A DNA stretch of 25,561 nucleotides, taken from positions 1 to 25,561 of the IMG/VR virus record IMGVR_UViG_3300031758_000516; one strand, given 5' to 3'. The position numbers were made by a program, and so were the translations under genes. The notes under the pieces were generated by a model, which was not told where the DNA came from, did no database searches, and saw only the letters and a program-made list of their open reading frames with translations. The DNA is from a virus. Shown here piece after piece: positions 1 to 6,455 of the stretch. How positions within the stretch are numbered: position 1 is the first letter of the stretch; each line of letters opens with the position of its first letter.

Positions 1-510
1 ATTATCGTAAGTGCTCCATAAGTAGATAAAGGAATTCTCTATTCTTTCAAGAGACTTTTTACTTTTTTCAATCTCTTGTTTCATGACTACGATCTCATCT
101 TGCCCCACTTCATAAGGCAAATTTAGTTTATCAGACAAGATATACAGTTCAAATAACTGGCAATTTTCGTAAGCTTTTGCAGCTTCCGCGAAAATTTCAC
201 TGTAAACACCTTCAGGATCTTTATCAGGGTGAGTCCTTTTAGATATCTCTCTGTACATCTTCTTAGCCTTTTCCTGGATCTCAGGTTTAAAGACTTTCCA
301 ATCGCTCTTAACCTTTTCTTGTTTAGCTTGACTTGCTTCACTATGGGCTTCTTCTGAGCTCTTTCTTTCTTCTCCTATCTTTTCGTAAGCTTTTTCCATA
401 AAAGCAGACTGATTTTCTGACATGATAGAATTTTTGTACTCTAGATCAGCTTTGATGAATGAATACTCTTGTATGAGCTTTCTTTGTTCTAAGTGTATTA
501 AATTGTTCAT
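1..510 (-). CDS. J-domain (DnaJ-like) protein, C-terminus cut by window edge
   Basis: Read on the minus strand from the ATG at 510-508, the frame stays open for 170 codons to the window edge. Residues 1-70 are charged and probably helical/coiled coil. Residues 75-130 look like a J domain: a basic helix II (KAKKMYREISKR), the HPD signature in THPDKDPEG (His94-Pro95-Asp96), then a helix III ending in AAKAYENCQ. J domains stimulate the ATPase of Hsp70/DnaK, so this protein probably recruits the host chaperone, perhaps for replication or virion assembly. The segment after the J domain is helical and charged. It is the only minus-strand gene in the window and is divergent from the gene at 582. The J-domain call is good; the role is inferred. 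Confidence 0.75.
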   Translation of the reverse strand, partial: MNNLIHLEQRKLIQEYSFIKADLEYKNSIMSENQSAFMEKAYEKIGEERKSSEEAHSEASQAKQEKVKSDWKVFKPEIQEKAKKMYREISKRTHPDKDPEGVYSEIFAEAAKAYENCQLFELYILSDKLNLPYEVGQDEIVVMKQEIEKSKKSLERIENSFIYLWSTYDN

Positions 511-529
511 CTTTTTTGCTAACTATTTA

Positions 530-541
530 GATATATATATC
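530..541. promoter_or_regulatory. GATATATA-type motif between divergent genes, possible bidirectional promoter
   Basis: A palindromic GATATATATATC lies in the 71-bp gap between the divergent genes starting at 510 (minus) and 582 (plus). It matches the GATATATAG-like element found before several other genes in this window. Because it is palindromic, it reads the same towards both genes. Promoter function is inferred from position and recurrence only. Confidence 0.4.
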
Positions 542-581
542 AAGAAAAGAAAAGCCTAAAAGCGTAAAAATATGATCGTAT

Positions 582-815
582 ATGTTCAGTGGAGTGGAAC
601 AGCTTGCGTATTCAGTCAAAAAGCTACTTTTAGATTCCGGTTTCCCAGAAGAACATTTCTATATAAAGATAGAAGGACACCAGATAAAAGTACTTTTTGA
701 TAAAAGAGAAGCTGTTGATTATTTTAAAGGAGATTTTGACTGCAGTCATCTTGCTTCTTCACACATCTTTCGTTATCTGAAAGATGGTAAAAGACATTGT
801 GCTATAATATTCTAG
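582..815 (+). CDS. small hypothetical protein
   Basis: A 77-residue protein that I do not recognise. It is mixed alpha/beta by appearance, with a helical N-terminus (VEQLAYSVKKLLLDSGF) followed by alternating hydrophobic strands (FYIKIEGHQIKVLF), and no membrane segment. It is the first gene of the rightward block and lies 27 bp before the membrane-protein pair at 842. An A-rich stretch precedes the ATG and there is no Shine-Dalgarno sequence. The second in-frame context is poor, so the start at 582 is the best available. Confidence 0.6.
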   Translation: MFSGVEQLAYSVKKLLLDSGFPEEHFYIKIEGHQIKVLFDKREAVDYFKGDFDCSHLASSHIFRYLKDGKRHCAIIF

Positions 816-841
816 TACAATTTTAAAAATAAAATATAAGA

Positions 842-1090
842 ATGAAAACTTTTAACATTATCACGCATGTTATTACTACATTTTTCTTTGTAGTGTACTG
901 GACCCAGGTGTGGAACTGGTACCACGATGGAGTAGAGTGGTACGGAATCATCGGAGCAGGTGTAGCAGCCAACGGAGGTTTCTTTGGAAACATAGCTCAT
1001 ACTATAATAGAAGCGAACGATGCATACAAAGCTTCTCATCACGGAGAAGATATGCCGCTTGTCAAAAAACTTAAATTCTGGAAAAAATGA
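842..1090 (+). CDS. small membrane protein
   Basis: An 82-residue protein. Residues 5-25 form a hydrophobic transmembrane helix (ITHVITTFFFVVYW). A second apolar, glycine-rich stretch around residues 36-55 (GIIGAGVAANGG) could be a second membrane span. The C-terminus is short and basic (VKKLKFWKK), which would favour a cytoplasmic tail. It overlaps the next membrane gene by ATGA, so the two are probably translated together and may form a pair in the host inner membrane. The MKTF start resembles the capsid leader seen elsewhere but is followed directly by a membrane helix, so I do not count it. Function unknown. Confidence 0.65.
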   Translation: MKTFNIITHVITTFFFVVYWTQVWNWYHDGVEWYGIIGAGVAANGGFFGNIAHTIIEANDAYKASHHGEDMPLVKKLKFWKK

Positions 1091-1452
1091 TAGCACTATT
1101 TTTTATACTAGTATTTGCAGCTGGAATAGCTGAAGGTTTAATGGACTTCTTACAGTTCCATTATAGACCAATTTTCAAGAACGAACTTTTTTGGAATCCT
1201 GAACTTTCTTGGAAAAATAAGTACAAAGACGGAGATCCCATGAAAGGACCTAAATTCCTCTTCTCTACTACACTCTTCGTAGCTTTAACTGACGGTTGGC
1301 ACACTATGAAACTTCTTAGAAACGTTTTACTTTTTGTATCTCTGCCTTTCATAGGTTTCTTCTCTGGTACTATTGTAGCATTTTTAATCTACGGTGTTTG
1401 CGCTAGAATCGTTTACGGCTTAGGTTTTTATATCAGTTACGAAAAACTTTAA
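1087..1452 (+). CDS. multi-pass membrane protein
   Basis: A 121-residue protein that starts inside the stop of the preceding gene (ATGA). Residues 2-20 form an N-terminal hydrophobic helix (IALFFILVFAAGIAEG). A polar middle region contains several Trp and Tyr. Residues 78-118 form a long hydrophobic region that can hold two spans (LLFVSLPFIGFFSG and TIVAFLIYGVCARIVYG). A conserved-looking DGWHTMKLLRN segment precedes the second membrane region. The architecture fits an integral inner-membrane protein made together with the 842 product. I do not recognise the family; alteration of the host envelope or superinfection exclusion is only a guess. Confidence 0.65.
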   Translation: MIALFFILVFAAGIAEGLMDFLQFHYRPIFKNELFWNPELSWKNKYKDGDPMKGPKFLFSTTLFVALTDGWHTMKLLRNVLLFVSLPFIGFFSGTIVAFLIYGVCARIVYGLGFYISYEKL

Positions 1453-1484
1453 TTATTTCCATCTATAATAGGTAAATTGTTTGC

Positions 1485-1814
1485 ATGTCTAATAAGTGTT
1501 TCGCATGGTCTGAACTAGAAGATGAGTGGATACTTTCTGAGTACCAGTGGTCAGATGTCTGTATTATTAAGAAGATTGGTCTTCCTGGTAATATTGACAT
1601 GTACGATTACAAGTACGTCAAACAGAAATTAGACAAGAAAGAAGAAAAAAGGTTCATTAAACTGGCTTGTAAGATTAACGGAATCTCGATGACTCAGATC
1701 AAAGAAAGAAAAAACAAAGGAGAAGCTATAGTTACTGTCAAAGAGATCAAGACTACTATGGAAACTGTTTTAAAATCTGTTCAAATTATATCTCTACACA
1801 GAGAAGATATATAG
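1485..1814 (+). CDS. hypothetical protein
   Basis: A 109-residue soluble protein with an acidic, tryptophan-rich N-terminus (SELEDEWILSEYQW) and a basic helical C-terminal half (QKLDKKEEKRFIKLACKI, then KERKNKGEAIVTVKEIK). It has no recognisable motif. It starts 33 bp after the membrane pair, with an A/T-rich upstream region (ATCTATAATAGG) and no Shine-Dalgarno sequence. Its stop codon lies inside the promoter-like motif at 1806-1814, so a transcript for the next gene may start there. Function unknown. Confidence 0.6.
   Translation: MSNKCFAWSELEDEWILSEYQWSDVCIIKKIGLPGNIDMYDYKYVKQKLDKKEEKRFIKLACKINGISMTQIKERKNKGEAIVTVKEIKTTMETVLKSVQIISLHREDI
1806..1814 (+). promoter_or_regulatory. GATATATAG motif, candidate phage promoter
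   Basis: GATATATAG followed by AAAA, ending 21 bp before the ATG at 1835 and overlapping the stop codon of the previous gene. It is identical to copies at 9275 and 9989. Promoter function is inferred from recurrence. Confidence 0.4.
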
Positions 1815-1834
1815 AAAAATTACTCCGCTAAAAG

Positions 1835-2404
1835 ATGAAAACTTTTAATGAATACAAGAGTACAGATTTTACTCAAAAGTTGACAAGTAATGTTGATCAG
1901 ATTCTGGCTGAAGCTAAAGAAGCTATAGAAAAGCAAGTTCAAGCTGAAAAGATTGACGAAGTAGTAACTGCAAAAAATGAGAATCCTGTACAAGAAAATT
2001 ACCAGGCTCTTACTCCAGCAGAAAAAGTTGAAGAAACTTTCCCAGGGTATATTATACACAGGGACAAGACTGAGAACTTTGTTTGCGATTTGCAACTTAC
2101 AGGTGTTAATTCTATAGACAATAAAGCTAGAATAATTCTAGAGACAGAAGATTTAACTTACATGTTTGAAGGTAGAATTGATACACTTGGGAAGTGTAAA
2201 ATTCCTCTAAGAAAAATGAGTTTTTTGAAAGAGAATGAAACTGGTAAGATAAAGCTAGAAGTTATAGCTGAAGATACTATTTTCACTCCATGGGAAGATG
2301 AATTTGTGGCAGTTACATCTAAAAAAGTTTCTGTTAAAGTTATGGAATCAGAAACTTCTTCTCCTAAAATGCAAGTTAAAGTTACTAACATAGGAAATAG
2401 ATAA
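1835..2404 (+). CDS. probable virion/head-associated protein, unknown family
   Basis: A 189-residue protein. The N-terminal ~60 residues are acidic and helical, start with MKTFNEYKSTDF and contain QILAEAKEAIEK. The LAE followed by A fits the [LI]xE cleavage consensus of T4-type prohead proteases. Residues ~70-180 are rich in short alternating strands (RIILETEDLTYMFEGRID, KIKLEVIAEDTIFTPW), suggesting a beta-sandwich domain. The gene lies between the GATATATAG motif at 1806 and the collagen-like fibre gene, which it abuts by 2 bp. That neighbourhood and the leader suggest a structural or prohead protein, but this is inference and the family is not recognised. Confidence 0.6.
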   Translation: MKTFNEYKSTDFTQKLTSNVDQILAEAKEAIEKQVQAEKIDEVVTAKNENPVQENYQALTPAEKVEETFPGYIIHRDKTENFVCDLQLTGVNSIDNKARIILETEDLTYMFEGRIDTLGKCKIPLRKMSFLKENETGKIKLEVIAEDTIFTPWEDEFVAVTSKKVSVKVMESETSSPKMQVKVTNIGNR

Positions 2405-2406
2405 AA

Positions 2407-3585
2407 ATGTCAGGATATAATCCAGATTATGATTTAACTTATCAACTTATTAAAGATACTTTTGGGAGCTTATTACAGGTAGGCCCTCAAGGTGAATTTT
2501 ATAACGGTTTAGGTAATCCAGTAGATATAATAGGGCCCTCATCGCAGGGCCCTCAAGGCGTTCAAGGGAATTCAGGCATTGATGGAACTCAAGGACCAGA
2601 AGGTCTTCAAGGACCTCAAGGGAATTCAGGCATTGATGGAACTCAAGGACCTCAAGGGAATTCAGGCATTGATGGCATTGATGGAACTCAAGGGCCAGAA
2701 GGTCTTCAAGGACCTCAAGGGAATTCAGGCATTGATGGAACTCAAGGGCCAGAAGGTCTTCAAGGACCTCAAGGGAATTCAGGCATTGATGGAACTCAAG
2801 GGCCAGAAGGTCTTCAAGGACCTCAAGGGAATTCAGGCATTGATGGAACTCAAGGGCCAGAAGGTCTTCAAGGACTTCAAGGGATCAATGGAACCCAAGG
2901 TCTTCAAGGACCTCAAGGGATACAAGGACCTCAAGGACTTCAAGGACTCCAGGGGGCACAAGGTCTTCAAGGACTTCAAGGGATCACTGGTACACAAGGA
3001 TTCCAAGGAGCTCAGGGATTGCAAGGGCTTCAAGGATTCCAGGGAACACAAGGTCTTCAAGGTCTTCAAGGACCTCAGGGGCTTCAAGGACTTCAAGGAA
3101 TTACTGGTACACAAGGCCCTGCTGGTATCACTGGAGCAGCTTTTTCTCCTATGAATGTTAGTGCTTGTGATCTAGCACCCACAGCAGCTACTACTCAATA
3201 TTATTATCAAACAATAGCAGAACTTACAATGACTGTTTCTAAAGCCAAACTTTGGGGGTTTAGTGGCTCGGATACTGTAAGATTTGGACTTTATCGAGGA
3301 ACTTTATCAGGATCTAAAACATTAATAGGTCAAGGTAGTGCATTGTGTGGAATAGGACCTAATGTCATAGATATCATAGCTCAGTCCGGCCAGACATTAG
3401 ATTTAGTAGCAGGAGAAGATATAATAGTCGGTTTTTACCCAGCCGGAACAAGTTGGAGAACAGTGTATGATACTGGAATAAGTGACACTGCTTTTGGTAT
3501 TACAAATACTGCAGATATCACAACAATGCCTGCTAATCCAACTGGCACTGCTACTGGCGTTAGATTTGCTCTTACTTTATACTAA
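2407..3585 (+). CDS. collagen-like fibre protein (GXY repeats)
   Basis: A 392-residue protein in three parts. Residues 1-47 are a unique N-terminal attachment region. Residues ~48-243 form an unbroken Gly-X-Y run of about 65 triplets dominated by GPQ, GLQ, GTQ, GPE, GNS and GID. Residues 244-392 are a beta-rich C-terminal domain (VRFGLYRGTLSGSKTLIG, EDIIVGFYPAGTSW) that looks like a trimeric receptor- or surface-binding head. Such collagen-like stalks in phages form trimeric tail or capsid fibres. The first part of the run is built from exact 54-bp DNA repeats. It follows the probable virion protein at 1835 closely and probably shares its transcript. Whether it is a tail fibre or a head decoration cannot be told from the sequence. 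Confidence 0.85.
   Translation: MSGYNPDYDLTYQLIKDTFGSLLQVGPQGEFYNGLGNPVDIIGPSSQGPQGVQGNSGIDGTQGPEGLQGPQGNSGIDGTQGPQGNSGIDGIDGTQGPEGLQGPQGNSGIDGTQGPEGLQGPQGNSGIDGTQGPEGLQGPQGNSGIDGTQGPEGLQGLQGINGTQGLQGPQGIQGPQGLQGLQGAQGLQGLQGITGTQGFQGAQGLQGLQGFQGTQGLQGLQGPQGLQGLQGITGTQGPAGITGAAFSPMNVSACDLAPTAATTQYYYQTIAELTMTVSKAKLWGFSGSDTVRFGLYRGTLSGSKTLIGQGSALCGIGPNVIDIIAQSGQTLDLVAGEDIIVGFYPAGTSWRTVYDTGISDTAFGITNTADITTMPANPTGTATGVRFALTLY
2566..2880 (+). repeat. 54-bp tandem repeats inside the collagen-like gene
   Basis: The marker GGGAATTCAGGCATTGATGG begins at 2566, 2620, 2656, 2719, 2773 and 2827, with spacings of 54, 36, 63, 54 and 54. The unit encodes 18 residues (NSGIDGTQGPEGLQGPQG), which is six GXY triplets. 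All spacings are multiples of 9, so both reading frame and triplet phase are kept. The 36 and 63 spacings show an 18-bp deletion and a 9-bp duplication (GGCATTGAT twice). The near-identity points to recent slippage or unequal recombination. Confidence 0.9.
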
Positions 3586-3783
3586 ATTAGAACTTTTTTC
3601 TCTTTTGACTAAGATATATAGTCAGTAAAGGTAATTAAGAGGCTTTAAAGGAATTAAACGGGCAAACTCAGCAGATAGTAGAACAAAAAAGTGCTTCACT
3701 TCCCTGAGAAAATTTTTTTTCAAGTTTTCAAAACTACTTAAACAGGCAACATATAATAAATTCAAATTAAAAATTACGGGCAA
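3586..3783 (+). promoter_or_regulatory. 198-bp non-coding leader of gp32, possible autoregulatory region
   Basis: No gene is visible here. The leader contains a GATATATAG motif (3613-3621), a 9-bp direct repeat ACGGGCAAA at 3658-3666 and 3776-3784, and a near copy ACAGGCAAC at 3742-3750. A foldable region has an outer stem CTCAG/CTGAG (3667-3671 with 3704-3708) and an inner hairpin AAGTG-CTT-CACTT (3689-3701), followed by eight T. The second ACGGGCAAA runs into the start codon of gp32. T4 gp32 is known to repress its own translation by binding its leader, so a similar role here is plausible but inferred. Confidence 0.45.
3613..3621 (+). promoter_or_regulatory. GATATATAG motif upstream of gp32
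   Basis: Exact copy of the recurrent motif, 28 bp after the end of the collagen-like gene and 162 bp before the gp32 start. If it is a promoter, it would give gp32 a long structured leader. It also lies within a short palindrome (TGACTA...TAGTCA). Confidence 0.4.
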
Positions 3784-4701
3784 ATGGAAAATTATCAAGA
3801 CATTTTCAATTTAAATGCGAATGATTTCGTAGAAAGAACAGAAACAAGAGAGTCTGAACTCTATAAACCAGACCCTAAAAAAGGGAAAGACAACGTTTAC
3901 AAAGCGTTAGTGAGATTCGTTCCTTTTCACAAGGATCCGAAAAAATCCAAAGTAAAGAAGTATTCGTATTGGTTAACAGATCCGTTAACATCAGACGGCT
4001 TCTCGGTTGATTGTCCTTCTTCAATCAATCAAAAATCTATCATCCAAGATACTTACTGGAAGTTAAAAAGATCTTCTTCTGTAGCTGAACAAAAAATAGC
4101 TGACAAATTCAAAAGAAGAGAAAACTATTACGCTCTAGTTCAAATCTTAAAGGATGATCAAGATCCTTCAATGGTTGGTAAGATCAAAGTTCTTAAATTT
4201 GGTCAAAAATTGAATAACATTATTCAAGGTGAATTACAACCAGAATACGGAAAACCTTACAATCCTTTTGATCCTTTCAAAGGAAGAGTAATGGCTTTAA
4301 CTGTATCAATAGTTGCTGGTTACAATAACTACGACCTTTCTAAATTTGTTGGCGAAGAAACATCACTTCTTTTAGACGGTAAACCGTTAGAGCAAAACGC
4401 AGAAACTATGTCAAAATTTGTAGAATTTTTGAAAACTAATTCTCCGGATCTTTCAAACTACGACTACAAAGAATGGACTGATGACATCAGAGAAAAAGTA
4501 AAATCAGTTATTGAGAACACAGTTCCAACTATGAGAACTTCTGAATCAATTCAGAGAGAAGCTGCAAAGCCAACTAACATCTCAATTTCAGCTATGCATT
4601 CAAATATTGAAGCTGAATCTAAGAAAGTTGATCTTGATGAATTGAACCTCGATTTAGATGATGATACAAATTTCGAAGATGATCTCTACTCAGGACTATA
4701 A
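3784..4701 (+). CDS. gp32: single-stranded DNA-binding protein, T4 gp32-like
   Basis: A 305-residue protein, close to the 301 of T4 gp32, with the expected layout: a basic N-terminal region, an OB-fold core, and a very acidic C-terminal tail (DLDELNLDLDDDTNFEDD) of the kind that recruits replication partners. The core segment NYYALVQILKD...GKIKVLKFGQKLNNII lines up with the T4 segment around YWANILVVKD and YRFGKKIWDKI. In T4 the protein coats replication and recombination single strands and works with UvsY and UvsX. The T4 zinc site needs one His and three Cys, but here only one Cys is visible in that region (DGFSVDCPSS), so zinc binding is probably lost. The primase gene overlaps its 3' end. 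Confidence 0.85.
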   Translation: MENYQDIFNLNANDFVERTETRESELYKPDPKKGKDNVYKALVRFVPFHKDPKKSKVKKYSYWLTDPLTSDGFSVDCPSSINQKSIIQDTYWKLKRSSSVAEQKIADKFKRRENYYALVQILKDDQDPSMVGKIKVLKFGQKLNNIIQGELQPEYGKPYNPFDPFKGRVMALTVSIVAGYNNYDLSKFVGEETSLLLDGKPLEQNAETMSKFVEFLKTNSPDLSNYDYKEWTDDIREKVKSVIENTVPTMRTSESIQREAAKPTNISISAMHSNIEAESKKVDLDELNLDLDDDTNFEDDLYSGL

Positions 4702-5833
4702 TCCCATAGATAATCTATCAGAAGGTGAGAAAGCAATTTTCTCACCTTCTTCTTATGAGGTTAAAGAAGTGAACACTGATGATCTCTGGAAAAAAATTTA
4801 CGATTCATTGAGAGTAGTTCTAGCTTCTGAGTTTTCTTCTGAAATTAAACGTGAACCCATACCTCATAAAGATAGGATATCATTTGCTTGTGTTTATTGC
4901 GGAGACTCTGTAAAAGATCCTAGAAAGAAAAGGGGAAACATTTTCTCAGGGACTATGCAGTACCACTGTTTCAACGGTGACTGTAAAGCACACATGTCAG
5001 TCTATGATTTTTTAAAGGACAAAGCACAGTTAAACAATTTCTCTATAGAAGAACAATTCTTCATGAAAGAGTTGAATGATAAACGTTCTTTAGACCTTAA
5101 GAAATTAAAAGCTTCGTTAGGATTAGAAACATTCTTTTCCGATGAAATAGCTGATTTGAGTGTAGACAGAGAATTTTTCTTGAAAAAGATGAATCTTCAA
5201 GAAATTAAAGGTTCTAGAATAGAAAAGTACTTAGTGGGTAGATTGCAAAAAGATTTTCATAAATTTGCATGGGATCCAAAGGGTAACTTACTCTATGTCT
5301 TCAATTTAAACAACACTTCAGATAGAATAATAGGTTGTCAGTTGAAAACTTTTAACAAAAAGAACCCTTACTTAACTTGGAAACTCACTAAAATTCACCA
5401 AGAGTTAGGTATTTTTAATCCTGACAATGCCGAAGTCTTAGAGAAAATGGATTTCTTATCAAACATATTTGGAATACTCCAAGTAGATCTAAATAAACCT
5501 ATCACCATATTTGAAGGTCCTTTGGATAGTTTCCTTTTCCCAAATTCAGTAGGTATATGTTCAGCTAAAAATTCTTTACCGTTTGAAGTTGAAGGCTCTA
5601 GATACTTCTATGACAATGATTATACAGGTAGAGAATGGGCAGTTAAAAGGATCCAAGAAGGTAAGAGTGTCTTTATGTGGAGAAAGTTTCTACAAGACAG
5701 TGAACTTATGGTAACAGAATCTATAATCAAAGATCTAAATGATCTTCTACTTTATGTGAGAAAGCACAAAAAAGTATGTAAAAGATTTGTAGACTATTTT
5801 TCAGATAGTCGTTATGATGCAATATGGATATAG
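4658..5833 (+). CDS. gp61: DNA primase, T4 gp61/DnaG type
   Basis: A 391-residue protein. Residues 78-112 form a zinc-binding module (CVYCGDS, then YHCFNGDCKAH) as in DnaG/gp61 primases. A TOPRIM-like catalytic core follows, with ITIFEGPLDSF (acidic Glu/Asp at ~286-290) and RYFYDNDYTGRE (DND at 319-321). It would make RNA primers on the lagging strand together with the replicative helicase. Family members are 300-400 residues, so it looks complete. It overlaps gp32 by 44 bp from this start; in-frame ATGs at 4661 and 4679 are equally possible and no Shine-Dalgarno sequence decides. The gp32-primase adjacency supports a replication operon. Confidence 0.85.
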   Translation: MMIQISKMISTQDYNPIDNLSEGEKAIFSPSSYEVKEVNTDDLWKKIYDSLRVVLASEFSSEIKREPIPHKDRISFACVYCGDSVKDPRKKRGNIFSGTMQYHCFNGDCKAHMSVYDFLKDKAQLNNFSIEEQFFMKELNDKRSLDLKKLKASLGLETFFSDEIADLSVDREFFLKKMNLQEIKGSRIEKYLVGRLQKDFHKFAWDPKGNLLYVFNLNNTSDRIIGCQLKTFNKKNPYLTWKLTKIHQELGIFNPDNAEVLEKMDFLSNIFGILQVDLNKPITIFEGPLDSFLFPNSVGICSAKNSLPFEVEGSRYFYDNDYTGREWAVKRIQEGKSVFMWRKFLQDSELMVTESIIKDLNDLLLYVRKHKKVCKRFVDYFSDSRYDAIWI

Positions 5834-6027
5834 AAAAACCAGAACATGTAGATTTAGAGCAGAAATTTCAAATTTCTGCAAAGGTCGATTTTGAATCTTC
5901 TCAAGAAGAATTTACAGGTTTAGGTGATATCCAGATAGAGATTAAAAAGAAGAAAAAAACAGAACCTGCAAAAATACAAAATATTGAACTCAGAAAATCT
6001 AAATCCAGCAACAGCAGTCTCTTCTGA
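5824..6027 (+). CDS. small charged hypothetical protein upstream of UvsY
   Basis: A 67-residue protein with an acidic N-terminal half and a run of five lysines (IEIKKKKKTEPAK), then a Ser-rich tail. It overlaps the end of the primase by 10 bp and the UvsY-like gene by 44 bp. I do not recognise it. T4 has small genes just upstream of uvsY, but no sequence match is claimed. The A-rich lysine tract includes seven A at 5953-5959; a single-base error there would fuse this frame to the UvsY frame. Confidence 0.5.
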   Translation: MDIEKPEHVDLEQKFQISAKVDFESSQEEFTGLGDIQIEIKKKKKTEPAKIQNIELRKSKSSNSSLF

Positions 6028-6454
6028 ACAAGTAGGATACGTTGAAAGATTCGAACAAGAACGTAACGAGTGGACTGATGATATTAAAAGTATCTCTTCT
6101 CGTTTCAAGAACATCGATGATATGGTAGAAGTCCAAGTTGATCTCTACTCTAAAAGACAGCAAGCGGTGGAATATATGCACCAATTGATGGTCCTCCAGA
6201 GCAGGCTTAAGAAGAATTGGATAGCTGAGTATAAAAAAGCTTACGAATCTCTCATCATAGATGCAGATTACAGGTACAGTGAAAAAGAAAAACAGAGAAT
6301 AGCTGAAGAAAAAACTTCTACTTCTAAACTTAAATTAGAAATTTTACAATCTCATGTAGATTTTTTCAGAGAGACTATTAAAACTATCGATAACATGGTC
6401 TTTGGTGTCAAACACCGGTTAGAAATAGAAGATTTTAAACGAGGTAATAAGTAA
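5984..6454 (+). CDS. uvsY: UvsY-like recombination mediator
   Basis: A 156-residue, mostly helical protein (T4 UvsY is 137). The order of features matches UvsY: a helix ending in a YSK segment (VQVDLYSKRQQAVEYM), basic helices (SRLKKNWIAEYKKAYESL), then a C-terminal helix IDNMVFGVKHRLEIEDFKRG, which parallels IKSRGFAIKHIQDMRAFEAG of T4. UvsY loads the UvsX recombinase on gp32-coated DNA, which fits the gp32 and UvsW neighbours. The start is a TTG at 5984. The next in-frame ATG (6122) would remove part of the aligned region, so TTG is preferred. A frameshift linking it to the gene at 5824 is possible. Confidence 0.65.
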   Translation: MNSENLNPATAVSSEQVGYVERFEQERNEWTDDIKSISSRFKNIDDMVEVQVDLYSKRQQAVEYMHQLMVLQSRLKKNWIAEYKKAYESLIIDADYRYSEKEKQRIAEEKTSTSKLKLEILQSHVDFFRETIKTIDNMVFGVKHRLEIEDFKRGNK

Positions 6455-6455
6455 C

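Noticed and set aside
123-341. 72-residue minus-strand frame inside the J-domain gene
   Set aside because: It is an alternative frame on the same strand as the J-domain protein, with an unstructured lysine/arginine/leucine-rich product and no motif.
842-880. MKTF start of the 842 membrane protein as a packaging leader
   Set aside because: It runs directly into a transmembrane helix and lacks the F-x-E end of the motif.
2566-2880. CRISPR-like reading of regularly spaced repeats
   Set aside because: The repeats are contiguous with no unique spacers, lie in frame in a coding gene and encode GXY triplets.
2579-3154. Long open frames overlapping the collagen-like gene on both strands (2579-3154 plus, 2833-3114 minus)
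   Set aside because: They arise because the 54-bp and 9-bp repeats lack stop codons in other frames. Their products are low-complexity lysine/leucine repeats, while the 2407-3585 frame has the GXY pattern and unique ends.
5953-5960. Slippery A AAA AAC heptamer as a -1 programmed frameshift site
   Set aside because: A -1 shift from the 5824 frame does not lead to the UvsY frame; a +1 shift would be needed. An ordinary TTG start at 5984 explains the layout more simply.
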